Below are positions 1-11,600 of a DNA stretch of 64,000 nucleotides, one piece after another; positions within the stretch are counted from its first letter, which is position 1; each line of letters opens with the position of its first letter. A program made the position numbers and the translations under genes. The notes under the pieces are model-generated. The model had not been told where the DNA came from. It did no database searches and saw only the letters and a program-made list of their open reading frames with translations. The stretch covers positions 17,167,933-17,231,932 of the forward strand of contig NC_090174.1 in NCBI RefSeq assembly GCF_024679245.1, written 5' to 3'. The DNA is from Pseudorasbora parva. Lineage: Eukaryota > Chordata > Actinopteri > Cypriniformes > Gobionidae.

Positions 1-328
1 TATACAGAAGAGGTGCACAAAATAAATAGATTATATACGAGATATGCTATATGCGAGCTATGCATTATACTTATATAAGCACTTATAGCTTCAGTTATAT
101 ACTACTATTATATGAAACATATGCTTTGTAAGACATTAAAGACTATTTTAACACAATTTAAACAGCAAAAATCAAAACGCGATTGTGTAAGAATTGTAAT
201 CAGGCTCTGAACAGATTACCTATTAAAATTTATTTCAGCCAATAGAATCGCTATGGGGTCCTTGTGGACACGATTTCACATCCCTAATTATATTTCCCTC
301 AAATCGTCAATTTACATACTGATTTCAC
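1..328. other. Unassigned AT-rich DNA
   Basis: No gene, RNA or clear repeat boundary is visible. The last eight bases (321-328, GATTTCAC) are the left target duplication of the next element. Confidence 0.5.
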
Positions 329-1952
329 TAGTGTTGTAGTCAAGACCACTTAAACCGAGACCAAGACAAGACCAAGACTTTGAAGGGCCGAGACCAAGAC
401 AAGACCAAGACTTTGAAGGGCCGAGACCGAGTCAAGACCAAGACCAAGACAGGCCGAGACCGAGTCAAGACCGAGACCAATGCATGTCCCCACACTTATA
501 ATAAAATGTGGAATATGCATATGATTGGCACTTCTCTTGTATGTGTGGGTGTGTAAGTGTACCATGAGAGAAGTTTTGATCAAATTATCAAAAGGCATTG
601 CAGCTTTGTGGGAATTCATCTTTTTCTTCTATAAGCAAATAACACTTAACTTTTCGTCAATGGAAGGCACTGAAGACGACGTGTTCATATTGTTTACAGT
701 CTATGGTGGACACAAACACCAACCTGACACTAACAGAGTTTTCTGTTTTGTTTTGTGAAAAGCGCTCACTCCCATTTTAAAACTCAAAGTTCCCTAAGAA
801 TGCTAATCTGGATGAGGTATTAATCTCAGACACAGTCCATTATGTCTTAAATGAATTTGAATAACATGAGGTAGAATATGTATCATACAGATATGCATTA
901 GTATGCTGCTTAAGCAAATTATTTTATATATGTACATATTTTTCATTTACAAATTGAAAATGTTATTGTGCAGCTTTATTGTGCAACAACAAGGAAAAGA
1001 AACCCTGTACTTGCATTATTATGTATGATCTCTTATCTTGATGTTTCTTTTGTTCCAACAGGTTGAATTGTTTTGGTATATAATCATATCAATATTAGAA
1101 ATAGCATTAACAGTCAACAAATAGCCACATTTTCTGCCATATACAATTTAATAAAATGATCAGCTAGCTAACAAACAACTTTGTTCTGTTTTCACCTCAC
1201 TCCAGTCTAAACTAAATGATTTTAAACTATTTATTTTACTACACATTCAACATACATAAGCTAAAATACTGTGGATAGTTAAAACTAATAATTCTTACTC
1301 TCCACTCTTGCTAAATTGGGTAAGCACACTTGCGTTCTCATTTCTGAGGTGTTCTGAGTAAATGATTAAACTGATTCGTTCAGTTCATTGTTGAACAGAT
1401 CAGTTCTTATTACCGTCGTTAAAATGATTCGGTTCAAATGAGTCATTTGGTCGTGAATCGGACATCAGCAGACCCGTTGTGTGTGAATCACGGCTGTCAG
1501 AACATCGCAGAAGGTTTGTCACACAGAAAACACTTCATAACTGGATAGAAATTGTTTCCTGTTTATTTAATGTATGATTTATGTCAGCTGTTTAGCTGGT
1601 CAAACTTTTTTTGAGCGCAACCGTTTTTTGAGCGTTTTTTTCACACCGAGCGGTACTTCAAAACAGTTGTCCGAACGCGCAACGTTCAACATGGATTCGG
1701 TTTTCTGAACTTTTGATTTAGCTTAATATGTGAAGTGTCAGAGAGAGCTTATGTGCTTATTTTGAAGACAGAGAGAGTGAGCGCAGGGTGGAGTTCTCTG
1801 CTCTTTATATGCCTTCAGCTGTGGTCTTGACCGGTCTTGAGACAAAATCCTGAGTCATCTTCGCCCGAGACGAGACCGAGTAAAAATGCGGTCGATACCG
1901 AGACGAGACCAAGACCTTTAAAAAGTGGTCTCGAGACAGTACTACAACACTA
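329..1952. mobile_element. Non-autonomous hAT element
   Basis: The ends are inverted (TAGTGTTGTAGT at the left; its complement, with small differences, at the right) and are flanked by the exact 8-bp direct duplication GATTTCAC at 321-328 and 1953-1960, which is the hAT signature. Near the left end there is a short run of direct repeats built on GAGACCAAGACAAGACC, and its complement recurs near the right end (about 1805-1930). No coding capacity is visible; short open frames over the repeats are by-products of the repeat. Confidence 0.88.
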
Positions 1953-2311
1953 GATTTCACCCTGTGCTACAAGATACACTCATCGCACATCTCTTCTGTC
2001 AGAAGTTGATTCAAACTTGAGCTTGTGCGTATATAATGTATACGCGGCGCTGAGCTTCGAGGCTTGGGTGCGTGAATCAGCTGGACTGAAGTCATTGGAC
2101 TGACTCCCTGATCAGTGCCCTGACTACTGATGGAGCAGATTGAGACCCACGCATTGTGAAGATCAATATTTGTAGCCTGCCTGACACGGTATTTTCACAG
2201 ATGTTTCGCATTTCTCATAGACTACAGTAGCCTATTTAAAATGGCACATGCATCCGTTATATTCTCAATTTAATTTACAGAACAATCCCTGCAAAGTTTT
2301 TAGGTTTACTA
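1953..2311. other. Unassigned spacer between two elements
   Basis: After the hAT target duplication there is about 350 bp with no recognised gene or repeat. It ends with the dinucleotide TA that abuts the CACTG terminus at 2312. Confidence 0.4.
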
Positions 2312-2480
2312 CACTGTAAAAAAATTCCAGACTTTCACAATATTTAACTGTGTTTTTTTACAGTAAAATACTGTTTTGATTGTTTTACTGTAATATCACT
2401 GTAATGTGGATTCGCTCACTGACTATTAAATATCTGCAGTGATATGACCGCAAATTACTGTAAAAATAGGGTTTTCAGCT
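2312..2480. repeat. Left terminal and subterminal repeats of the CACTA-like element
   Basis: CACTGTAAAAAAATTCC is followed by several copies of ACAGTAAAAT/TTACTGTAAT in both orientations up to about 2470. The same words crowd the last 300 bp of the element (15400-15709). Such arrays are binding sites for the element's own protein in known CACTA transposons; that role is inference here. Confidence 0.6.
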
Positions 2481-2999
2481 GAGAAGGAAGGCGCCATCTT
2501 CAGGCTATTTTATGTAACTGGCTACTTTACATGTAAGTAACTGCTCTCTCTTAAAAAAAAAAAAGTATTGTAATCGTTGAGCCTATTTAAAATTATTTTA
2601 TAAGGTTACAACAGCGAAAAGTCGATACTTTAAGTCTAATATGCTCTCTTTGATCCATCTCTTCTCACAACAGCTCTCAGTTTGCAAGCGCTGACGACGC
2701 AGGAAGTACACTGACGATATCGGATGGAATTAAGGTAGGCTACGAGGTAAATATAATGTGCCTAGTTAAAACAAAATATGGCTTTCTAAGCAGTTATGGA
2801 ATATCAATGCAACGTTAGGCTATGTGGTGTTAGAAAGCTGCATGGCTATAGCTAGCAAGTGTTTCATAGTGTTTGAAAATCCCTGACAAGCTGAAAGCAG
2901 AAAAGGTTTAAACTATATTTTAAAGAAAGGTGCTTTTTCAGCCATTGGTATGAATTATGTTTTGTGACCAAGTTGTCCTACAGCTTGCAAATAGTTTTT

Positions 3000-5983
3000 T
3001 GAATGAATCTTTTTGTGCAATTCTTTTAAGTGAACGAAATCGAAATTTATGAAGTTTTTAGAAAGAGGGGAATAAATCTTGAAGTTTTTTTTTGGTGAAC
3101 AAAATCAAAATCAAAATGATGGATGGTAATTCTCATCACTAGTTCAGGGCGGAATGAGCGGGATGTCTGATGAGTGTAGCTCGATCAGCATGCACCGTCA
3201 TCCATTTTGCATTCCTGTGAACTGACTCATCACATCACACGTGGAAAATTGCACGAGAAAAATTGCTGAGATATTGTTTGCTTCAGAGGTAAAATTGAGT
3301 ATTTCTGTCGTACATGCATTTTAAAAAATGTATTAAAAAATATTCTCCCCGCTGTTGAAGAAAAAAAACTCGTTCATCATCCATTTGATTAATTGTGAAC
3401 TTCAATTCAAACGTTAACTTACACGTGCCACGAAAAGATAATTTCCGAGAGATCGACTGTAACGTAACTTGCACTTCATAGGTAACAGACTTGTCTTTGT
3501 ACTTTTATCATTTGAGTTTTAAAAATGTGTTTATTCTCCCCGTCGATCTTCTTCGTATAGCTAACGTTAACGTTACCTTATCTAGAAAAAAATTAGGGTT
3601 ATCCATTTTGCTTCCCGTGAATTTCGATTTAAAGACGACGCACGCCACGATAAGATCGTTTTTGGGATACTATCTGTAATGTCACTTCAAATATAGGCTA
3701 CTTTTACATTTACTATAGCCTCCTTTTTCTTTGGTATCTTTCTATTTATTTTATTCTGTTTTCCTCACCCTTTCAGTATGCTTTGTTTCATGAAATAATT
3801 TATAACGTCTTAGGAGAGAGGTGAATAAATATTGAAAACATTTTTTGGTGAACGAAATACAAAATCTTTGATGAATCGTAATTCTCATCACTCAGGGCTA
3901 TCGCGGAATGAGCGGGATGTCTGAGTATACCTCAGGCACCGTCATCCATTTTGCATTATTCCTGTGAACTGACTACGCAGCACACGAGAACAATTGCACG
4001 AGAAAACTTGCTGAGATATTTGCGTCAGAGGTAAAATTGAGTATTTCTGTCGTAGATTTGTTATATGCATTTAAAAATGTATTAAAAGATATTCTCCCTG
4101 CCGTGGAACGGTGGAAGAAAAAAACACTCAGTTTTTCATCATCCATTAATTCCTGTGAACTTCTCAAAGACTACGCACGCCACTAAAAGATAATTTCCGA
4201 GAGATCGACTGTAACGTAACGTGCACTTCATAGGTAAAAGACTATTATTACGTCTTTTTACTTTTATTATTTGAATTTTTAAAATGTGTTTATTCTCCCC
4301 GTCGATCGTATAGCTAACGTTATCTGGAAAAAATCAGGGTCATCCATTAATTCCTGTGAATTTCGATTCAAAGACGACGCACGCCACGATAAGATAATTT
4401 CACCATTTCACCAGAGATATTATTCACCATTTTCTGTACTGTCACTTCAAATATAGCCTCCTTTTTCTTTGGTATCTTTTTATTTATTTAATTCTGTTTT
4501 CCTCACTCTTTCAGTTTGCTTTTTTCATGAAATATAAATTTATAAAGTCTTGAGAGAGGTGAATAAATATTAAAAACATTTTTTGGTGAACGAAATACAA
4601 AATCTTTGATGAATCGTAATTCTCATCAGTAGTTCAGGGCTATCGCGGAATGAGCGGGATGTCTTGAGTGTAGCTTGACAGCATGCACCGTCATCCATTT
4701 TGCATTATTATTCCTGTGAACTGACTACGCAGCACACGAGAACAATTGCTGAGATATTGTTAACCTTGTTGACTAACTTTGCTTCAGAGGTAAAATTTAG
4801 TATTTCTGTTATTTGTGTTTAAAAATATATTAAAAAAATATTCTCCCCGCCGACTTTCGTATTTGGAAGAAGAAAAAAACTCAGTTGTTCATCATTTTGA
4901 TTCCGGTGAACTTCAATTCAAAGACTATGGCGCACGCCAGTAAAAGATAATTTATGAGATATTGACTAACTTGCACTTCATAGATAAAATGGACTATTCC
5001 GTCTGTGTACTTTTATTATTTGAGTTTTAAAAATGTGTTTATTCTCCCCGTCGATCGTATAGCTAACGTTATCTGGAAAAAAGCAGGGTCATCCATTAAT
5101 TCCTGTGAATTTCGATTCAAAGACGACGCACGCCACGATAAGATCATTTCTGAGATATTCACCATTTTCTGTAATGTCACTTCAAATATAGGCTAACTTA
5201 TTACATTTACTATAGCCTCCTTTTTCTTTGGTATCTTTCTTTTTTTATTCTGTTTTCCTCACCCTTTCAGTTTGCTTTTTTCATGAAATATACATTTATA
5301 AAGAACTAAGAGAGAGGTGAATAAATATTTGAAAAAAAATTGGTGAACGAAATAAGTTACAAAATCTTGATTTATCGTAATTCTCATCACTATATCGCGG
5401 AATGAGCGGGATGTCTTGAGTGTAGCTCGTCAGCATGCACCATTTTGCATGATTCCTGTGAACTGACTACGCAGCACACGAGAAAATTTGCCGAGATATT
5501 GTTTACCTTGTTGACTAACTTTACTTAAGTTGCTTCAGAGGTAAAATTTGTTATTTCTGTCGTACATTTGTTATTTGCGTGTAAAAAATCTATATAAAAA
5601 ATACTCTCCCCGCCGACTTTCTTATCTGGAAGAACAAACAGTTCTGCATCCATTTTGAGTAATTCCTGTGAACTTCAATTCAAAGACTACTATAATTTGC
5701 TTGACTGTAACTTGCACCTCATAGATCAAATTTACTATTATTCCATTTTTTTACTTTTATTATTTGTGTTTTAAAAACAACAACCTTATCCCCATATAAT
5801 ATGTGATACAACTCAGTTGTTCAATATCCATTTTGATTAATTCTGTGAACATAATTTCTGAGATATTTTTTACCATTTTCTGTAACGCCTTTAACGCCTG
5901 CAACTTAATGTAAAGTTTTACTATACCCTTTTTCTTTGGTATCTTTCTATTTATTCTTTTTTTCCTCACCCTCTCAGTTTGCT
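3000..5983 (+). repeat. Four-unit tandem array (about 740 bp per unit) upstream of the transposase gene
   Basis: The landmark GGAATGAGCGGGATGTCT occurs at 3151, 3905, 4647 and 5399 (spacing 754, 742, 752). A second landmark, CTTTGGTATCTTT, recurs near 3731, 4470, 5227 and 5935. Each unit carries two smaller related blocks with a TATTCTCCCCG core, so units appear to have grown from about 190-bp halves. Every unit ends in a pyrimidine run followed by CAG and then TTTGCT or a variant; in the last unit this lies directly before the ATG of the transposase gene. The array therefore multiplies the 5' intron end and first exon border of that gene. It could hold repeated promoter or 5' leader sequence. 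Confidence 0.75.
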
Positions 5984-8632
5984 ATGTTTCACTGTAAATT
6001 CAGTCAGTGTGAGCATGTGTCTGAAACTGTTGTCCAGTTTATCCAGCACACAAAGCTCCACAGTAATACTCCAAATTACAGATATCAGTGTGGCATTTCT
6101 CAATGTACTCGCATGTACCATAAAGATAGCGTTCTGAAAGCACATATGTATAGAGATCATAGAGGATCGGGCCCATCTCTTAGCAAGCAATTTGACACTC
6201 CTTTCAAGTGTGTGGCTCAAGCTTGCGAAATTGTGTGTAACAGCTTAACTTCCCTCATTAAGCATTTAAAATCACACATAAGAGAAGGACTCGAAATTAA
6301 ATGCCCATTCAGAGAGTGTAGTTCTAGCTTTACAGTCGAGTCTAGTTTAGCAGCTCATATTTCAAGGAAACACAAACATGTTGAAGATCTTGATTCTTTG
6401 GCAACTGTATCTGCTCCAACTGAGGAGTTATGCATTTCTAATCAATCTTGTTTAGAGACACCTGATGAAGAAATATTTGAATGTGAAGAGCCATTTGCTG
6501 TCAATGAAACATTGTTCCTGCAAAATATTACACTTCTGTACTTGAAATTGCAGGCAAAATTGTTGTTACCAGCAAGTACAATAACACAAATAATTGAGGA
6601 CTTTCAGAATGCCCATGAAATTGGTCTGTCACATGCACTTAAGATCCTGAGTGAGAAACTGAAGGCACTCGAAATTTCAGAAGCTATTGTTAGCAACATC
6701 ATTGAGGAAATGAATAGGGGTGATCTGCTGAGGCTTTATAACAGGGAGCTGTTGAATACAGACCATAAAAGAAAGTCTGTTTTTAAAAGTCATTTTGACT
6801 ATGTTGAACCTGTGCCATTGTTTTTAGGCAATGATGAAAATGGCAAAGAGCGTTTTGCCCAGTATATACCTATAAAGGAAACATTGGCTGCACTGTTCAA
6901 AAGCACATCTATGCAAGAACAACATGCTTACACACGTTCTCAACCACCAACTCCTAAAAACGTTTTACGTGATGTTAAGGATGGTGAGGGATTTAAGAGT
7001 AATGTTTTAATGAACACAGCTTCTGATTCTCTTGGCCTCATTTTATATCAGGATGCCTTTGAGGTTGTAAACCCTCTTGGTTCAGGGAAGAAAAAACACA
7101 AGGTTTTAGCAGTCTACTGTACTCTGACTGATATTTTGCCACACAATAGATCCACTACAGATCACATGCAACTTGTGCTTCTTTGTAGGGAACTTGACTT
7201 CAAATACTTTGGTATAGACAAAGTTTTTGAGCCATTGATTAAGGATCTTAAATTTCTAGAGGAAACGGGTATTTCAATGCCCAATGGTAAAATTGTGAAA
7301 GGGACTCTTGTTGCCATTTCAGGAGATAATTTGGGATCCCATTGCATAGGGGGTTTTTTGGAAAACTTCAGTCGTGCAGATTATTTCTGCCGATATTGTG
7401 AGATAAACAGAACCACATTTGTGAATGAGCCAAACCTGTGTGGTACTGCAAGAACTGTGCAGTCATATAAAAGTCATGTGCAAGATCTAGACTGTGCTGC
7501 TGTTGGATCTGTATTTGGTATCAAAGGGGACTCTCCTTTTAACAAGCTTGCACATTTCCATGTTTGCCAGCCTGGGCTTCCACCATGTCTAGGGCACGAT
7601 CTATTTGAGGGTGTTGTTTCTTATGACCTTGCTTTGTTTGTTGGTCGTTTAGTTGAGGAGAAGCATTTTACATACTTGCAATTGAATCGGTGCAAAAATC
7701 AGTTCAAATACAAAGGAAGTGATGCATATGACAAACCAGGAGACCTCTCCCCTGGAAGTGAGCGGCTAAGTGGAAATGCTGTTGAGAATTGGTGTTTTCT
7801 TAGGTTGCTACCTCTCTTGATTGGTGACAGGATTAAAGATCCATGTAGAAATGAGGTATGGCAACTGATTTTGCAACTGAGAGAGATAGTGGAGCTTGTC
7901 TGTGCACCAGCGGTAACAACAGGGCAGGTTGCATATCTCAAAGTTTTAATCGAAGAATACATTTGCACCAGGCAAAAGCTTTTCCTTGATAATCCCTTAC
8001 GACCTAAGCATCATTACATGTGTCATTACCCTGACCTTATACACCACTTTGGGCCACTAATTCGCCTCTGGACTTTGAGATTCGAAAGCAAGCACAGCTA
8101 TTTTAAAAAGTGTGCCAGAAAACTGCACAATTTTAAAAATCTTTGCAAAACTCTTGCAGAGAGACACCAACTTCTGCAAGCTTACCTAGGTGCAGGCAGC
8201 ATGTTCCCTCCAGTTGTACAGATACAAAAGGGTGTAGAATTCTATGTTGATGATTACAGTGACAGGATTAGAGAGGCAGTAGCCAGTTACAATTTTGATT
8301 CACAGTCTACGGTGGCATGTAATGAAATCACAGTGAAAGGCACATTGTACAGAAAGGGGATGTTTGTTTTGCTTGAAAATCATGATGGTGAACTTTATGC
8401 TGGAAGGATTATTCTGGTGGTTGTTGTACATGAGTCTGTGTACTTTGTTATAGAGAAACATACCTTTGCTAAGTTGAGAGACATTGGCGTCTATTGTGAA
8501 TTAGGAGTAGCTCAAGATGATTATCTTTGTGTTAACCAAGAACATTTGCTTGACTACTATCCTCTTCCAACTTATGAGAAGTTTGACTTGCTACTAATTG
8601 CTCTTCATCATGCTTTTCCAGAGGTTTATTGA
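5984..8632 (+). CDS. C2H2 zinc-finger / DDE-like transposase, 882 aa, uninterrupted
   Basis: I start it at the ATG at 5984. The open frame extends upstream only through a pyrimidine tract and a CAG splice-acceptor-like border (about 5977), and the protein becomes finger-like at once. Residues 1-130 hold four C2H2 fingers of an unusual C-x4-C spacing (Cys/His sets near 4/9/22/26, 36/41/54/59, 76/81/94/98 and 107/112/125/130). From about residue 430 the protein resembles the large transposase-like proteins repeated in fish genomes. Candidate acidic residues are D in SGDNLGSH (about 447), D in GHDLFEGV (about 539) and E in RFESKHSYFK (about 701), with a CRYC knuckle following the first. Assigning these as a DDE triad is inference. 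There is no internal stop or frameshift. The stop lies 57 bp before the acceptor of the SAM gene and no AATAAA intervenes, so a shared transcript is plausible. Expected role: binding element ends and catalysing transposition in the nucleus. Confidence 0.75.
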   Translation: MFHCKFSQCEHVSETVVQFIQHTKLHSNTPNYRYQCGISQCTRMYHKDSVLKAHMYRDHRGSGPSLSKQFDTPFKCVAQACEIVCNSLTSLIKHLKSHIREGLEIKCPFRECSSSFTVESSLAAHISRKHKHVEDLDSLATVSAPTEELCISNQSCLETPDEEIFECEEPFAVNETLFLQNITLLYLKLQAKLLLPASTITQIIEDFQNAHEIGLSHALKILSEKLKALEISEAIVSNIIEEMNRGDLLRLYNRELLNTDHKRKSVFKSHFDYVEPVPLFLGNDENGKERFAQYIPIKETLAALFKSTSMQEQHAYTRSQPPTPKNVLRDVKDGEGFKSNVLMNTASDSLGLILYQDAFEVVNPLGSGKKKHKVLAVYCTLTDILPHNRSTTDHMQLVLLCRELDFKYFGIDKVFEPLIKDLKFLEETGISMPNGKIVKGTLVAISGDNLGSHCIGGFLENFSRADYFCRYCEINRTTFVNEPNLCGTARTVQSYKSHVQDLDCAAVGSVFGIKGDSPFNKLAHFHVCQPGLPPCLGHDLFEGVVSYDLALFVGRLVEEKHFTYLQLNRCKNQFKYKGSDAYDKPGDLSPGSERLSGNAVENWCFLRLLPLLIGDRIKDPCRNEVWQLILQLREIVELVCAPAVTTGQVAYLKVLIEEYICTRQKLFLDNPLRPKHHYMCHYPDLIHHFGPLIRLWTLRFESKHSYFKKCARKLHNFKNLCKTLAERHQLLQAYLGAGSMFPPVVQIQKGVEFYVDDYSDRIREAVASYNFDSQSTVACNEITVKGTLYRKGMFVLLENHDGELYAGRIILVVVVHESVYFVIEKHTFAKLRDIGVYCELGVAQDDYLCVNQEHLLDYYPLPTYEKFDLLLIALHHAFPEVY

Positions 8633-8692
8633 GCAATATGTCACAGATTCATTTGAGCTAAACAGACAACTTTACCTTTTTTGTTTCAGAAA

Positions 8693-11600
8693 ATGGATCA
8701 AGGCATTAAGGATTTAGTGATCTCAATTTTACCAAGCCTCTCAGATGAAACAGTGGCATGTCTGTTGGAAGTTCTGGAGGAGCTGGGAGTCGAAAACAAG
8801 GAAGACCTTAAGCTGGTCGAAGAAAAAGACATTGAAAAATACTTGCGTCCAATACAGACCAGAAAATTGTTGGCTGCCTTTAAAAATGAAGGTAAATCTA
8901 CATGATCACAATTGACAAACAAGCTGACTACAATGAGGGTTTAAAATGTAGTTATATGATTACTTTAGAATTTAATCTATGACAACTTTATGAAAGATGT
9001 AATTCTTGTCTTTTTCTTCCAGTAATTCAGTTAAACTTAGAGGCTGTCCCCACTCCCTCTTCATCTCATAACCCTTTGGGAAGCGCATGCAGTCCACCCT
9101 CACACTCCTCATGCACTGAAAGCTTTGTACCACATATTGGAAGGCCATGGCATGTGGACTTCAGAGTAAACTGGGAACAGATGCCTTCATCTGTTCAAAA
9201 ATATTTGTCAAATCAGTCAAGGCCGCTCCCAGTAGACAGAAAAAACATAGTGCAAGCAGTGGTAGAACAGATCTTAGAACAAGATCCTAACCCTACTAGA
9301 GCAACATGCCACAGTATAGTTCGGGGCATCATTAGAGAGTTTCCTAAATGTTTTGCAGATATAGGCAAAACAGGAGACATTATTGGAGATGGCTGCCAGT
9401 CCCTTCTTCAACAAATTAAAACAAGGGTTGAGTACAAAAATAGAAACAACACTCTTGCACGACGACGGAGGGTGAGGAAGGCTTGCAGTGGAGGAGGGGC
9501 AACGGCAAGAGGCCCAGTGGATCAGTATGGATGCGTGAGATGGGCTCCTTCCGATCTACCCAGTGGCGAGACCGAGGCTACATTGGGTGAGATGAAAATG
9601 CACCTGCACAGCATGTTTTCACAGGATGGCTTTGAAGGGGCAGAAAGAGCTGAGCCATTAATGGAGAAGACTTATATACTGCAACGTAGGTACCTCAATC
9701 AGGTACCTGCGCCACCCATTGAGAAAGTCATAGAAGAATGGCCCTTCCTGTGTTCACGAAGATGCCTTTACGCACACTTTAAGCTGCTCACAGATGTCTC
9801 AATCATCAGCAAGCTTAGAGAGGCCATCCACAGTAAAGGCAGCACAATTGTTAAGTTCTGCCAGGGACTCAGCCGTTATCCAGGGATTGCTGAAGTCCTG
9901 GCTAGTTATGACGTTGAAGCTTCAGACAAGGCCATGTGTGTTCTCCAGCTCCTAAGGACATACTTTAAAGAACCACAAGATGCCATCATGCTTGAAGCTG
10001 ATGTAAGTTCCGTTTTGCAAACACTTATTCAGCTATTGGCAAAGTTTTCTTTTAAAGTACATTCAGTAAAGTTCTTGTTGAATATAAGTCAAAGGCAGTT
10101 TACTTTGCACCCCATTGCATCTATACAACATTTTCTGTAAAAACTTACTTTACAGCCATCTGCCACAGCCGCCGACATCCAAAGAATGACCAAAGGATTG
10201 CCGAACACACCTCGCCTGATTTTCCAAGGTAAAGCCTAACTTAAAGCCTTATAAAATCTGTTTGATTTTTGCACAAATTTCATTTTTTCTGTTTTAATTT
10301 TCATGGATATAATTTTAATCATAACTGCAGCCTTTGCCAAATCGTGTGCGGTTTTAGTTTGGCAGGGTCGCCGCTAGCTTAGCTTAGCCTAATGAATGGA
10401 ATCCTATGTTGTCAGCTTGCATGTCCCGAGTAAAAGTGATAAAAAAAACTTAAAAAAACACCTAATTACATCTTGTGGCCTTGCATATTCACAACGAGTA
10501 CAAATAGCGGTACAGATTAAGACTAGGCGATTTCCTAGGAAGATATTGATTTGGGACTATATTATGGGGACCCACAGACGAAGCACTGCTACTTGGACGC
10601 AGAGATATCACACCTCTCATCCTCCGGCTGTTGAGCGATCGCGATGTGTTGTGTGATATCTCTGCGCCCAAGTAGCAGTACTTTATCTGTGCATCCCCAT
10701 AATATAGTCCCAAGTCAATATCTGCCTTGGAAATCGCCTATAATCTGCATCAATATTTGTACTCGTGAATACGAAGGCCTCAAGTAATTAGGTGTTTTTT
10801 TTTTATATCACTTTTACTCGAGACATGCTAGCTGACAACATAGGATTCCATTCATTATGCTAAGCTAAGCTAGCGGCGACCCTGCCAAACTAAAACAATG
10901 CATGCACTGAGACAAAAATGCATTTGCCCACATATCTAAATGTAGGAAAGAGGTTGAATAAGCTCTATTTCTAAAAACGGTGGACTGTTCCTTTAATACA
11001 GAGGTCTTCAACCCTGCTCCTGAGGTAGTGCAAAGTTTATTTCCAACCTGCTTTAGCACAGCGGGTCCCCAGGAGCAGGGTTGAAGACCTCTGCATTATA
11101 TTGTCTAGGAATTCTATTGGCAGTGAGGTACGTCTTGTTAAAGGAATAGTTCACCCAAAAATCTAAATTTGCTCTAATTTACTCCTCCACAGGTCATCCA
11201 AAATTTCTGAGTTTCTTTTTTCATCAAATTTTTTTTAATTTCAGGCCTCCACCTTTAACATTTAAAGAGATTTTTGACGGTCCAAAATGCATTAAAATAT
11301 TCCTTACGACTCCAGTCGACAAATAAAAGTCTGAACTCAAACGATTGATAATTTTTTAAAAACAAAACTATTCGTATATAATTTTAACTACAAATCTTAA
11401 TTTTCATCCAGCTGTGCAGTGCTCGTTCATGAGAAGGTTTTGCACAACTTGCGGTGGCAAAAGTCACGCCTGACATCAAGTAGCTAAAATCACAATTAAA
11501 ACAGGAGCACTGTACAGAAGTTGAATGTTCTTTGCTGTAGATTTATATTATTATTTTTCAAAATTACACCTTCATGTGTTTATCCTGGATGACTATGCCT

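Noticed and set aside
350..619. Open frame rich in GLGLDSVSA repeats
   Set aside because: It is the complement of the GAGACCAAGAC direct repeat at the left end of a hAT; no gene features.
5936..5983. A longer N-terminus for the C2H2/transposase protein
   Set aside because: The extra 16 codons start at TTG and cover a pyrimidine tract and CAG acceptor; the ATG at 5984 directly precedes the first finger.
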